DNA of 48,128 nucleotides from Helochares maculicollis (Eukaryota > Arthropoda > Insecta > Coleoptera > Hydrophilidae): NCBI GenBank assembly GCA_033557835.1, contig JAWQRO010000219.1:1-48128 (forward strand). Direction: 5' to 3'. The translations under genes and the position numbers were made by a program. Positions 34,701 through 46,100 of this stretch are shown one piece after another; position 1 is the stretch's first letter; every line of letters starts with the position of its first letter. The notes below the pieces were generated by a model that saw nothing but the letters and a program-made list of their open reading frames with translations, had not been told where the DNA came from and did no database searches.

Positions 34701-37700
34701 CAGGGCTATATTTAACACAACCTTTGTTAATAATAAAATTTTTTGCTTAGTAAACATGTTAATAAATACTTTTCAGATGCTTTTCACGTTCACGTTCAAT
34801 TATTTAAAATAAAAAAAATTGAAACAAGTTTTAAACAAATCTATTTTAATATACAATTCTGAATTATACATGTAAGTAATGTCAAAGCTAAAGTACATTT
34901 ATTAGTAGTTAATTCTTGGTCCTAATTTTGGATAAGCATCTCATCTTGAAATGCAAATTGATGTGAAGATATATTTAGCAAGCATCTAGTGCAAGACTCT
35001 AAAGCATTTTGTATTTACTCAAAGATTATTTGTTTCTACGAATATTGTTTCTTACTTTGAAAAAACCAACCAACAATATTTTTTAGATCGCACATGTCTT
35101 TTAAATTGAAATTAGTTCGAATCAACTGCATTTCTATTCTCAATTCAAATATTATTTATGCAAAAGATAAACCTAACTGCATTGATATGAAAGTAACATA
35201 TAACGAAATTGTATGTGCTCTTGCAAATGTAGTGTTTTCTAAGTTTATAGAAAGTCTATGAACAAAATTTGTCTAGTTTAAAAATTGCTTGAAACAAAAA
35301 TATTTCTTCGGCATGAAAACAAGATTTTCAAAAATAGTTTTTTTTTAGAAAAGGTTACCAAAAACCTTTTGGCAACTAATTTTTACGTATCATTTTATAA
35401 TCTTGATTAAAAATATTTGTCCGTAGAATCTCATGTTTAGCTTAAATAATTTTACTGCAATTTGCTTTCACAATCACTGGCTTTTCCTAATTAATAAGCT
35501 TCGTCCTAACGTTTATTGCTCTTTACTTTATCAGTAAGGCTTAAACGATCATAGTATTTTTTAAATTTTTAGGCAACAAGTTGTTTTGAAATAGTTAAAT
35601 CTTTATTGTGAAGATAATTGAAAATAAACATACCATGAAGAAAGATTCAACTACTATTTGGAACCACGTTTGAAATATAATTTTTCTAGAGAATTCTATG
35701 ATTGTTAAGCAATGAAAAAGTTTCATCGACTTAGATAGACCTATGTAGTTAAAGTGTCTCTAATGAGTTTCTGAATAATCTAAAATTACTAATATTTTAG
35801 TTTTTTGCGTATATGTACAATAAAAAGCCTTTCGACAATAAGAAAATTTGTTTTTATTAATTTATAATAGTTTTTAAAGCACGTGCACTGAGGCAAGTCA
35901 GTAGCTTAGTACTTGTCCAAAAAATTGATCTATGATTTTGCTGTACTAGCTTCAGTCCCAATGTTATCGTTTACTATACTTTTTATACTAATGCAGAAAT
36001 CTAAAAGATTTATATCTTATAGGAACTATGAGGCTCCGTTAGTATTATTATAATAGTACCAAATATTTCTTAGTATAAAAAAGGTCAAATATTAGATTGT
36101 CGAAGCAATGCGTCAATAGTATATAGATATCACTTTTTTCGCTTCTGCCTCTGTTAATTATTATCCAATAAAGTTAATTTTTGAGAGGTATTGCTATTTT
36201 TACATTACAAGTAATAATGTTGAGATTCCAATAAAGGTTCTGATTTTGTTTGGCTAAATGCTGAAGAGTGAAGTGACTACAGAATAGGCTCATGTTTGAA
36301 TCCTCTGTTCCATAAAATATGATACAGGAATTGGCACAAATCCACACTTCATTGAGGTAGTTTCAGAATATGAACTTTAACTGGTAGACACATTTCACAG
36401 AAATTACTATGCTTGGAATTTTTTGAAACATATAAATGCCGCAAAGAACTACATGAAGTTATATAGCTTATACTCTAGCAAGTTCAATTAAGTTCTATAA
36501 AGTGCACACTTTCTGTCTCTCCACTACTAATTTTTCAAAGCTGCAGATTAATTTTTTTCTAAGGTAATAATAATAAAAGAATTGAACGAAAGGAATCATA
36601 TGAACAAATACACTGAGCTACATTAAGTAATTGCCAAGTAGTGGCGAGTGATAATTCATAAAAATGAACAGAGCGCTAACCAGATACGGCTAATTAATTT
36701 AATTCAGGCTGAGAGTTAATATTTATTTACCGCCAATTTGATTTGAAACAATTCACTCAAAAAAATAATTTTGTTCTCAATTGAAGGAAATTGAAATACC
36801 ATTCTTTTAGAAGCGTCGAAAGAAAAGCTAAAATTTCAAACCAGTCGGAAATGTTTCCAACTTCAAAAGAAACACCAAAATTGTGAAAGTCACCAATAAT
36901 TGAAAAGCGTTTTCAGTTTTCCCCAAGAAGGTTTTTTGGGGGGAAAAATGAAATGACTTTGTAAGGCGCGATGTCACTCAACGTCAATCCGAAGTGAATA
37001 AAAAGGTATTTGCACGAGCATAAATCATACGTTTCCTGTCTAAGGGAGGTTGTGAATTAAAAGACCTTATTTACTTTCCATTTATCCCCACACATACGCA
37101 TGTGGAATTCGCATTCGGATTAAATAATTGCGCGTCGTTTTCCCTAAAGGCTCCTTTCCAAACGACCTGAATACCCACAACCCTGGTTTTATTTAGTCCT
37201 TTTCAAATTTAACTGAGCAACGAATTAATTAAGAACTTTGTTGATGATATTTATATCTCTCTTGAATTTGCCTATTCAGTCTAATTTATATTTTTGAGGG
37301 TTGTTTTGTGAAGAAAAACAATTTTTCTTCTTTCTGTTCGTTTGTGTAATTAAAACTTTTGAGATGTTTTAATTAACGGTATCCAGGAGGTGCTTCCAGT
37401 ATAGAATCTACGTAAATATGTTTACGTTGATCCTACATCAACAGAATCAGATTGCTTGTAAGATCTTAAAGTATATATTAGATATTATATAAGTAAAACC
37501 CTCTACTCTAGATGTGTTCCGGCAATACTCGCTTCAGTCCACAACTTGTGTTTAACTCAAGTTCCACCTGTTTGTTCAGTGCTCTAAAAGCAAATATTAT
37601 GTTCACCTAATTTCATGAGGAATTTCAAGCCCATATTAATGACCGAACCAATTCTGCTCAAATGTTTAACCAGAATTGTAGATACATACATACATTAATA

Positions 37701-39040
37701 GGACCACAACACGTAATTGGCCTCCGGAAAACGTTTTATTGTTGATTGTTTGTTGGCCTGCCATAACGAAATTGAATTGCTCAATTCATACGAAAATGCT
37801 TGTCTGGCATCCCACATATGCAATTATACTCGAAAGGCTGCAATCTAAAACGCCATATTGCTAAAGCACCCCGATCCTTTTATTTCTTATTTCTATTACA
37901 ACGCCCTCGAATGAACTGGCTTCATTATCTTAGATAAATGGAGGATATTTCTACTCATTTGGCCGTCCTATAAAAAAGGTTTCCGAAGCCCATTAGGCAT
38001 TTTCTCTTTATTAATAGAGTTTTGAAATAATATTTTAAGATCACTGCTGTGTATTGAATCTATACTTAAATATCTGTCATGGACAACTATTATTCTTTTT
38101 AACTTTCTTTGTATTGCTAGCCTCTATTGAATATGCTAGGGGAAATATTTTTGCAGCTTAAATAAAAGCGTCCATAATAATGTAAAACAAAATATGTTGT
38201 AAGCAATACAGAGACATTTATTGTAACTTGGGTGAAAATACAAGAAGCAATCTGAAGTTCTGTTTTCGTGAAAGTATAAAGTAAAAAAGGCCTCAAGCCT
38301 AACAAATAAATGTTTTATGTCGGCATGTGTCGGTCTACTGCGTGACGTTTTAAGCCTATTAAAAATTTCACGGGCAGAAAACAGCTTCGAAACAACCCTA
38401 CAATCCCAATTTTCTGCACGAAAATAGCAATTTTATTACTAAAGGGTGTCTCTTTGATAAAGGAAAAAGTAACTCCCATCCAGATTTCATTGTCATTTTC
38501 ATCCTTTTAAAAAACCATCTTAGCATCCAAAAAATAAATTAAAGTTGTATTGAAAGAAAAATCGACAGAAAAAAGAAGACGGCAAAGGAAAAATTACAAA
38601 GGGCGAATGAAGGAGACAGAAAAGCGGGTGGAGAGAAAGCCCAGCAAAATAAGATATACAGGATATTTTACAAGCCAAATATAGCTTTGTGAATCATAAA
38701 TCAGAATATAAATTTAATTTTATTTCTTAAGCCTTTAAAATAGTAGCAATCTTAATCTAAGCTACTATTAAATGTGTGCAGCTTAGTGTTACTAATATTT
38801 AAATACAATATATTTAATATAAACCTCTGTTGAAAAGACAGACATTATCTCTTGTATATTATATATTTTTGCCCCAAGAAAAATTCAATACCTATCACAT
38901 ATCATATTATATAAAATGGTTTAAGGGAGCGCTTTATTGAATATGGAATGAAGTCTGCTTAAATATATTTCAACTATAATTATACAATAACAAATATAAT
39001 AAACAAAACTTTCGTTAGCAGCAATTAACTACTGCTTAAG
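28800..39040. other. Long gene-free stretch
   Basis: About 10 kb with no supported gene. Open frames of 60-105 codons at 30.2-30.5, 31.3-31.6, 33.5-33.8 and 33.9-34.1 kb lack domains, splice support or signal sequences. Those at 33.5-33.85 kb overlap on opposite strands in a GC-richer island. A short CATCA/CATCTCATCTC imperfect repeat is at 33300-33323. A TATACAGGATATTTTA string at 38655 resembles a common insect repeat end. Confidence 0.45.
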
Positions 39041-39047
39041 TTTTTAT

Positions 39048-39911
39048 TCATATACTCATAAAAGAAATAATTAATAATGTAAATAATGAATGCATTTCTC
39101 TAACACGATTTGAATTAGCAGATATTTTAAAAGTGGAGTTGAATGTATCTTGAAATGGCATTGGACAAAGATATTTATATATGACGTCTTTGGTTTTACG
39201 CACATTTCCTGAACATTTACCCCCAACTTCTAACATCTTTACTCCTTCGGCAATATGGGAAGGATAAAGTTTGCAAACTAGTAGTGATAAGTTTCTAAAA
39301 AACGAAGATCCACAACCAATTAAGAATGTTTCAGAATATAGCAGCTTAACCCCCGAAAACGTCATTAATCTTTTAGTGTATGTAAAATTTGTCATCTTAG
39401 CTTGGTTATAAGCTATTTGGGCAAGTTTAGTCCATTTCGCTTCAAACCCGTGTTTAATTATATTGATAATTGAAACTTCCTTTTCAAAGATACTAAATTC
39501 AGAAATATTTGCTGAATATGTTGGTGTAAATCCGCAAATGTCTGTATAAAGATGACAAGTATTTGCCCAGCATTGAGCTGCAAACTCTAATTCCTTGGAA
39601 TAACTAACCATGTTCATATTACTTGAGTTTACCCTATAATCTGCAAATGCTATGCTTACAAAAAAATCTCTGAACCGGTTTACTGAGCTTTCTATCATTA
39701 TTCGCTCGCTGGGGGTGACAAAGTTGGCACGAGCATCTTGTTGGCAGTTAGTTGGATCCAAGCGACATGGGTTTCTTCTACAAACGGTGTTTGGGTAGTC
39801 GAAACCAAACTGCGTTTTGCAAGATAATGCGCACCAATCTTGGCCAGATAAGGGGGAAATAGAGCATTGAAAAATATTCATCAAGAAAAATAATGAAAGC
39901 TTTAGAACCAT
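39048..39911 (-). CDS. Secreted CAP (antigen-5/CRISP)-like protein 2, divergent, single exon
   Basis: 287 residues, one exon, paralogous along its whole length to the gene at 25810. It has a signal peptide (LKLSLFFLMNIF core), C27, C31, C44, C49 and C56 around YPNTVCRRNPC, the helix VNRFR (N78, R81), SKELEFAAQCWANTC (residues 105-119), TDICGFTP, FLIGCG (196-201) and LLVCKLYPS (210-218). The GHYTQ histidine position is replaced (FSGVKLLYSETFLIGCG), as in its paralogue. Several N-glycosylation sequons occur (for example N96, N135, N175, N207, N258). The C-terminus is a hydrophobic tail (HSLFTLLIISFMSI) after a polar NSNRVREM spacer, a classic GPI-signal layout. The stop overlaps a poly(A) signal (TGAATAAA, 39043-39050). 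Start chosen at the first Met before the signal peptide. Biological role unknown. Confidence 0.86.
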   Translation of the reverse strand: MVLKLSLFFLMNIFQCSISPLSGQDWCALSCKTQFGFDYPNTVCRRNPCRLDPTNCQQDARANFVTPSERIMIESSVNRFRDFFVSIAFADYRVNSSNMNMVSYSKELEFAAQCWANTCHLYTDICGFTPTYSANISEFSIFEKEVSIINIIKHGFEAKWTKLAQIAYNQAKMTNFTYTKRLMTFSGVKLLYSETFLIGCGSSFFRNLSLLVCKLYPSHIAEGVKMLEVGGKCSGNVRKTKDVIYKYLCPMPFQDTFNSTFKISANSNRVREMHSLFTLLIISFMSI

Positions 39912-39914
39912 GTC

Positions 39915-41885
39915 AAAATTTATTATTTATTTATTGTCATGTTTGTTTCAGTTAAGAATATCTCTAGATTTTTTGTGGTAGGTTCAGATTTTTCGCCTTG
40001 TGAAATGAAATCTCTTTACACCAGTATTAAAGAGTCAGCAGAAGTAATCTTACCGAAACTTTTTCCATCTCTCTAGCAACATGCGTACCTAAAGCAATAA
40101 TCGTCCTACCAAAAAAATATATAACCAGGGCTAACTGAGGAGGCAAAAAAAGTTTGATAGGTTTTTCGAGAAGCTGCATCTTATGAATACATAATTTTGA
40201 GATGACCTCTTTATCAGAATGAAATTTTGCATATTAACGAGACGGAGTAGGCTTGCATTAAGTTTTTAATGAATTTCACCAGCGACCCCTTGGTCGAAGA
40301 AATTAAGATTTCTGCTTTGAATATTTATGTTACCATTTTTTACTGACTCTAGTTTCTTGCGGGAAAAATGAGACGTGCCGGAGTTTTGTTCCGTTTACTC
40401 TACCAACGAACGGCACACAAGCAAATATTTCTCTCTCATTTAGACAAATGAGGATATGACGAACGTTACTACCGCCATTTAATTGTTGATGCTGGGACCT
40501 TAATACACTAGGTCAGGCTATATAATTTTATCACCCAAAGAGATACCCGTAAGTTATGTTGTGTGCACTGCTCACCTCGGCAAATATAATTAAAATGGAG
40601 CTACAATCTAGCCCCCCGCTGGATACCTTTTAAAGGGATATAAATCCAGTTGAACGAAGTTATCGCTAAGGAAAATTATTATCTGCTCTATTTGTTGGGC
40701 TTTATTGTTTTTAATTGTCACTTAACTCGCTTTATTTATATAAGTAAGTTATGTTTCTATAGAAATAGAACAATACAAGTATAGTTCACTTCATTCTACA
40801 AAGATTAAATATAAAATACTAATACTTATTTTTCTAATATAATCGAGAAGTTTCATTTTCTATGCCTGGAAATAAACTTTGTATAATTATTATCCTAAGT
40901 AATTAACACCACAGTTGCTTAAATTGTAGTAACTGTTAATTTATTAAATATATATTATATAAATATTGTTGCCATTTTAACACTCACAAATAGCCATACA
41001 AGAATAATATTTTCCAAAAGTTGTGCTTAAAGGATGTGTAAATATATTGAACAGTTTTTATTGATTCCGTTCATTAAACCATTTCTAGAGAGAAATTAAT
41101 GGTGAAAGTAAAGCACTGACGCTGGAGCATCAATGCGACCAATTCACATTCCGTGAATAGAGCGATTAAACAACTCTAAGAAACACGCTAAGAAAATTTA
41201 ATCCTCCACTGTTCATCAACAATTATTTTTCTGCAAACGCTTTGGCTTCCGGAGGTAGTGAATTTCTCCAGGGACTAAGCAGTTGAAGCAATGAAAATAA
41301 AACGTGGTTTTTGTTTCACTTTTCTCCGTTATAATTCATCTCGAGCTGAAGTCGGAGATTTTTTGTCGGGTACCATAGCAACTCTATTTCTGTAAGTGAG
41401 AAAGTAAGATTTATAGTGGTGCAGATTTAAAAAGCGCACATTCAGAGGTGTTGGCAGAATTTTCCATGTCTACTCACATATATTCTCTCGTTTCTGGCGG
41501 ACACTGAGGAATATGTGTTGCCTGTTACGAAATATCGGACGGAAGTGCAGCTATAACGGCGAAGTCTCAAGCCCTTACATTACATAACATGGTCTTCTCG
41601 ATGATAAATATGCATTGCGCTCACTAACGCGTTGTAAATTTGCTCCTTGATTTATTCGGTGGTTTGTTAGATGCACTTTTTACGCCTCCATACACGAATA
41701 TATTATGTTTTGTAAACATAATACATCAATGCAAGCTGCAAATGGCGCATAAAACTGCTAACTGCAACTGGCAATGCTGACAGATTCTATATATTTACTC
41801 ATAATCAGCTCGTTTATTGTGTAGTACGTTTCAATCGGAAAAAAAACGAAAATCTGATAAATAAAATTTATTTGAAGAGCTTGAC
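39915..41885. other. Intergenic, no gene seen
   Basis: The first about 60 bp are the 5' flank of the minus-strand CAP-like gene and contain a very short upstream ORF. Otherwise only short frames occur, for example 27 codons starting near 40369. 40.7-41.0 kb is extremely AT-rich. Confidence 0.45.
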
Positions 41886-42080
41886 ATGGTTTTACAAAAA
41901 AAGTTACATAAGAGTCAAATTGATTCTCCTGAAGTAGGGACTATCTCCTACGCACTTGGCCAATCTACCTCATTTTGAAAGTGCAAAATTTCTAAAAGCA
42001 ATGATTTTCCAAATACCGTTTGCAGAAGAAATCCTTGAGACTTGGATTAGGCAAGTTTTCGCAAACGCAGATTACACTTC
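41886..42080 (+). pseudogene. N-terminal fragment of a third CAP-like paralogue
   Basis: The frame from ATG 41886 starts TTGACATGGTTTTA, nearly the same start context as the gene at 39911 (TTGACATGGTTCTA). It runs in register to a segment reading CKISKSND followed by FPNTVCRRNP, matching CKTQFGFD and YPNTVCRRNP of the intact gene. In-frame TGA codons at 41976-41978 and 42036-42038 (the latter replacing the Cys codon after RRNP) and a TAG soon after prove it is broken. Similarity fades by about 42080; no CAP core follows. An 81-codon open frame in another register over this region is a by-product. Confidence 0.72.
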
Positions 42081-42243
42081 GACTCTTTCCGTCATTGACG
42101 GATGTAAAATATTGTTTACTGGAGACAAGTACAGCAACCAATTATTTATGAGATGGTATCAACATAAAAGGGTAACTAAGATCCAATTTGACTTAATATA
42201 ATGTGATAAATTTAATTTGGTCGAACAACTTCAAATTTTATTA

Positions 42244-42249
42244 TTTATT
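42244..42249 (-). terminator. Poly(A) signal of the secreted helical gene
   Basis: AATAAA on the minus strand overlaps the stop codon (TAAATAAATAA), so the 3' UTR would be very short, unless one of the AATAAA-like strings further downstream is used. Confidence 0.5.
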
Positions 42250-43040
42250 TAGAGCCCAATTTTGTGGAATAAATTTTCTAGCTGCGCATTAATGCTCCCC
42301 TGGAGATTCTGTAGGTTTGAGGTCATTTTCATCAGAACGTCTCTAGTTAAAGATGGTGCTTCTGGCAACTGGGACATTTCTTTAACAATATATCCATCAC
42401 TAAACGATGTGAGGAGCGCGTCGACAACTTCTTGGGTGTTATCAAGACATTGGACGTCCTTGCAAGGAAGAAGTGCTAGAGATTCTTTGGCTGCTGTGAT
42501 AAAACCTTCAAATCTTGCTTGGATTACAGACGAAAGCTCAATGACAGCACGAGAATTAGTTTGGATGAAATTGTCTATGGTTGTTTGAGTAGCATAGTAA
42601 GCTTTGGATATTGAAGATTCAGCAGCGTAAATGAACTGCTGTATCTGTTGAGGATTGAAGCTTTGTTCTTTGGCTTTCAGCCTAAATTCATTATAAGCAT
42701 TCTCTTTTTGCTGCCAAATGAAGTTGAGGTAATTGTTGGCGAAATCGGAAAACAAGTTGAAGTTTTTTTCAGAATATCTGTCCTGGAGTATAGATATATC
42801 GAACTGAACTTCCTGAGCTAAATTTTCCAATAGACTCTTTAGAAGAACGTTTGGGTCTCCACCTTGTTGTAAGGAATCCTGATAATTTATTCAGTGTTAG
42901 TTATAAATAGTTAATGACTGCATAGTATGATGCATGAAAACACTGCATTAAATTTACATTGCTTTACTGTACTTAATAAATAGAATAATTACCTTTTGCT
43001 GCACGAGGAAAATAACGAAAGCAAAAACAAAATGTTTCAT
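42249..43040 (-). CDS. Secreted helical protein, two exons, function unknown
   Basis: Exon 1 (42993-43040, 48 bp) encodes a signal peptide, MKHFVFAFVIFLVQQK, and ends at AAG followed by GTAATT. The intron is 114 bp (42879-42992) and ends TTATCAG. Exon 2 (42249-42878) continues in phase 0 from DSLQQGGDPNVLLKSLLENL to a TAA. Total 225 residues. The mature part is Gln/Asn/Ala-rich, with long amphipathic helices (FNLFSDFANNYLNFIWQQK, NPQQIQQFIYAAESSISKAY) and a single Cys pair, LPCKDVQC, that could form a disulfide. There is no membrane segment. I do not recognise the family; it vaguely recalls small helical secreted insect proteins such as the TsetseEP/DUF725 group, without a convincing cysteine match. 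TATA box, short leader, intron, signal peptide and poly(A) signal together make it a solid gene. Confidence 0.78.
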
Positions 43041-43103
43041 GTTGTTGAGTGTATAAATGAATAAAATTCAGATGACTAGAGCTCTGCCCGTGATAACAGT
43101 TTG

Positions 43104-43111
43104 CTTTTATA
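43104..43111 (-). promoter_or_regulatory. TATA box of the secreted helical gene
   Basis: TATAAAAG on the minus strand, about 65-70 bp before the ATG at 43040. A start site about 30 bp downstream gives a leader of about 40 nt, a normal core-promoter layout for a highly expressed secreted-protein gene. Confidence 0.6.
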
Positions 43112-43119
43112 CAAAAAGT

Positions 43120-46100
43120 TCATTACTATCTAATCAGGTGCGAATGAAATTGCCGGAAAATAAACAAAATTCAGGTGCTTCATTTACTAGCTGAATATTG
43201 ATTCAATATTTGAAAATGCATATTAGGTAGATTAAATTTCGTTTTAAGTTTCCCATTAAATATATTTATTTCTAATTTTTATTGAAATATATCTAAAGCT
43301 AATATTTGGTGTATTTTAATGCTCATTTATATTTCGCATCGAGTTTGTTGCGATATTAACTTAATTTTTTACATCGCTTTTGTATATAAGTATAGCTATT
43401 AAATGAAATGAAATGAGCTAATAAAATTAGAAGGAAAACAATTTCATAAAACTTGCATTAGATTAAGAAATACGCATATACAAACGAATTATGGCTAGAA
43501 GAAAAGTGACAATGAATGACAACAAAGAAAATAAACTATTACATATATAGTACATACAGACTTATACAGAGTGAATAGCAGTAGATGTAGTCTACAACAA
43601 CTATTAAAGCTCTACACACGAATTTACGAACAACCGTTGCCGCTAGGCAAGAAGAAATAAAACACAGCTATGAAAGTGGCAGTAAAAGGAGAAGTAAGTG
43701 ACTAGCTTACATAATGCCAATTGTTTGTGTTTAGCTTTATAACAACGCAATATTTCTCTTAGGCAAACACACCTATAAAATTCTAGTGCAGCGGAAAACA
43801 ATAAAACGTAAAAAGATAGTAAAATATATGAACAAAAAGAAAATGGCTGGAATCACGTGACTTCCTCTCCACAGTTCGCATTGTGTTTATGTTTAGGGTT
43901 CGCCAAAATGGGCTATATCGTGGTATTTACACTTGAAGACGCCTGGAACGATGCGGCGTTCTTTGTTTAGAGATGCGTGTCGGATAATGAGACTGAAGAA
44001 AATAGCAGACATTTATATAAAAAAAGTACTCCCCCAGTACAATTAGGTTACTGATACGTCGCAACGCGTAGGCAGGGATTTGTTATCCTGCTGTGGAGTA
44101 GCTGTCTTTGAGAGCAGTCCAATTAACAAAATTTTACGAAATAAAAAGTATCTCATGTTTCGAGGCAAAGGGGAACATCCGTCGACATTTTTCCTGTCTG
44201 CTAAAGAATTCTCAATATTTAATGAGACTTCTTTTATATTATTTTGTAATTACATTTCTCTCGAATTTTAATGAACTGGATGGACGGAAAAAAATTTTAT
44301 ACACCAAACCTTGCGTTTCGTTTTCATACGGTTTATCTGATTGGTGAAACGGCGAGCGCAATTTGCAAAATTCAGTACATTTGATTACAATTTCAAAGTA
44401 AGGCGGGATATTCGCTGTTTAACGCGGCAAGGGAAACAATGGTACAACACCTTTCGGTTTTATAGCTTTCATAATTAAGTGAAGCTTGGTAGGGAATGCG
44501 TCGAGGTCGTTCTCAAAGCGTTCCTTATGAATACTCACGATCTTATTACGCATACTTAATAAATATTAAAGTTGTTTGTACAACTTGTGAGCAGGACGAT
44601 TTAAAAGTAGTTAAGGATTTTATTAGAACTGTTATTACAGACATGAATTGCAATGAAGTCGAGATGAAATGATTTTTTTAAACATGATTATATTTAGTTT
44701 GTCAACTCAAAGCAACTAAACACAATTCACTAGATACATTTTTTTACTTTCCAATTGGATATTTTAGTCTAGCAGTTATTAAATAGTCTAATATAATAAA
44801 AAAAATGTTGGAAATTGAGCTTTTTGAAGTATTTTTGCATAAATTTGAACTAGAGATGGTACTCAAACATGTCCTGACTGACATGTAGGTATAATATCAG
44901 GAGTACTGAATATTGAGCAAAACTATAAGCTCTCTCATTCCAAATGCCCATTATATTAGTGATAACAAACAAACTGAGGTCACCATAATCAAAGAAATTT
45001 ATGATTGTCATATCTGACACCTCAACTCTCAGACCAAACCAATGAGCCGAGGAGAGTAACATTTCGTAGTTGCATTGACTTTATGACGTGTTCACTTCTT
45101 AGAAAGTGAAATTAAACATTTTCATATCAACTGACTTGAAATTTTACTTACAAAAATATTAAAATTCTCTGTCCATATTAGCCGATTTTTAAAAAATTCG
45201 ATTTAGAAAATAACAACTGAGTTCAAGAAATGTTTCCATACACAAAAATACGTTCATGCTATCGCTAAAAAATTAATAATCATTATTACTTTTTAATGAC
45301 TGTCCACCTCACAAGAAGATTAAGGGTCTCCACTTAACAAAAGTGCTTTTGGAATCTTTTAGAATTAAAAAAACAGCACGCAATTTGTTTTTTAAAAAGT
45401 CGCACTTAATATAAAAGTTGTTGAAAGAACGACTCTTGAAAGCTATTTGCTGCAATTTTTTTTATAATTCCTTATTTGATTTAGTTTACCTTAAAATTAG
45501 ATAAAGAGTGAGAATTTACAATATTTTATTTTCAAGCGAAGTTCGATTTTCCTTCATGTATGACATTACTCATTAACTAATAAAGTCAAACTAATTTAGC
45601 GTAGCAAATTTTAAAAAAGCGAAGTCTTCCAAAAACATTTATTAACATTTTGCATCTGCTATATCTAGCATATTTTGCCCCTACAAATTCGCTGAACGAA
45701 TTGTCTGGTGCTTCCCATTTGGAAATCTATTCTGTATGTGTATGTCCAATACATTTTCTTAACTCTAAATACTACATTACCATTGTAAGAAAACATACCT
45801 AAGTTAAAAGAAAATGAGAAAACGTTGAAATAAGCGCACAGTACCACACCTCCACTATTTATACAAGTGTACATTTGAACAATACATTCAAGAATAATGA
45901 GCGATGATATGTGTTTCCTTGATCAGAAGTTCTTTAAAACTTTGTAGTTCTGATAAATTTGACAAAACATGATTTTTAAAACACCAGTTTTGACATTAAA
46001 ATAGACCTAAGGTAATAAGAGACACAACACTGCCACTGACATAAGAGTTCTAATTTTTTTTTCTACTTTTCCTACATAATTGAAGTAGTTTCCGGTCTCT

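Noticed and set aside
38655..38672. TATACAGGATATTTTA and the ACACCCTGTATA string at 8894 as matching ends of one large element
   Set aside because: Such strings are widespread in insect repeats. 30 kb of unrelated sequence lies between them and no further end structure is visible.
42080..42201. Continuation of the third CAP-like fragment into the rest of an open frame
   Set aside because: Similarity to the intact genes fades by about 42080. The remaining residues match no CAP block.
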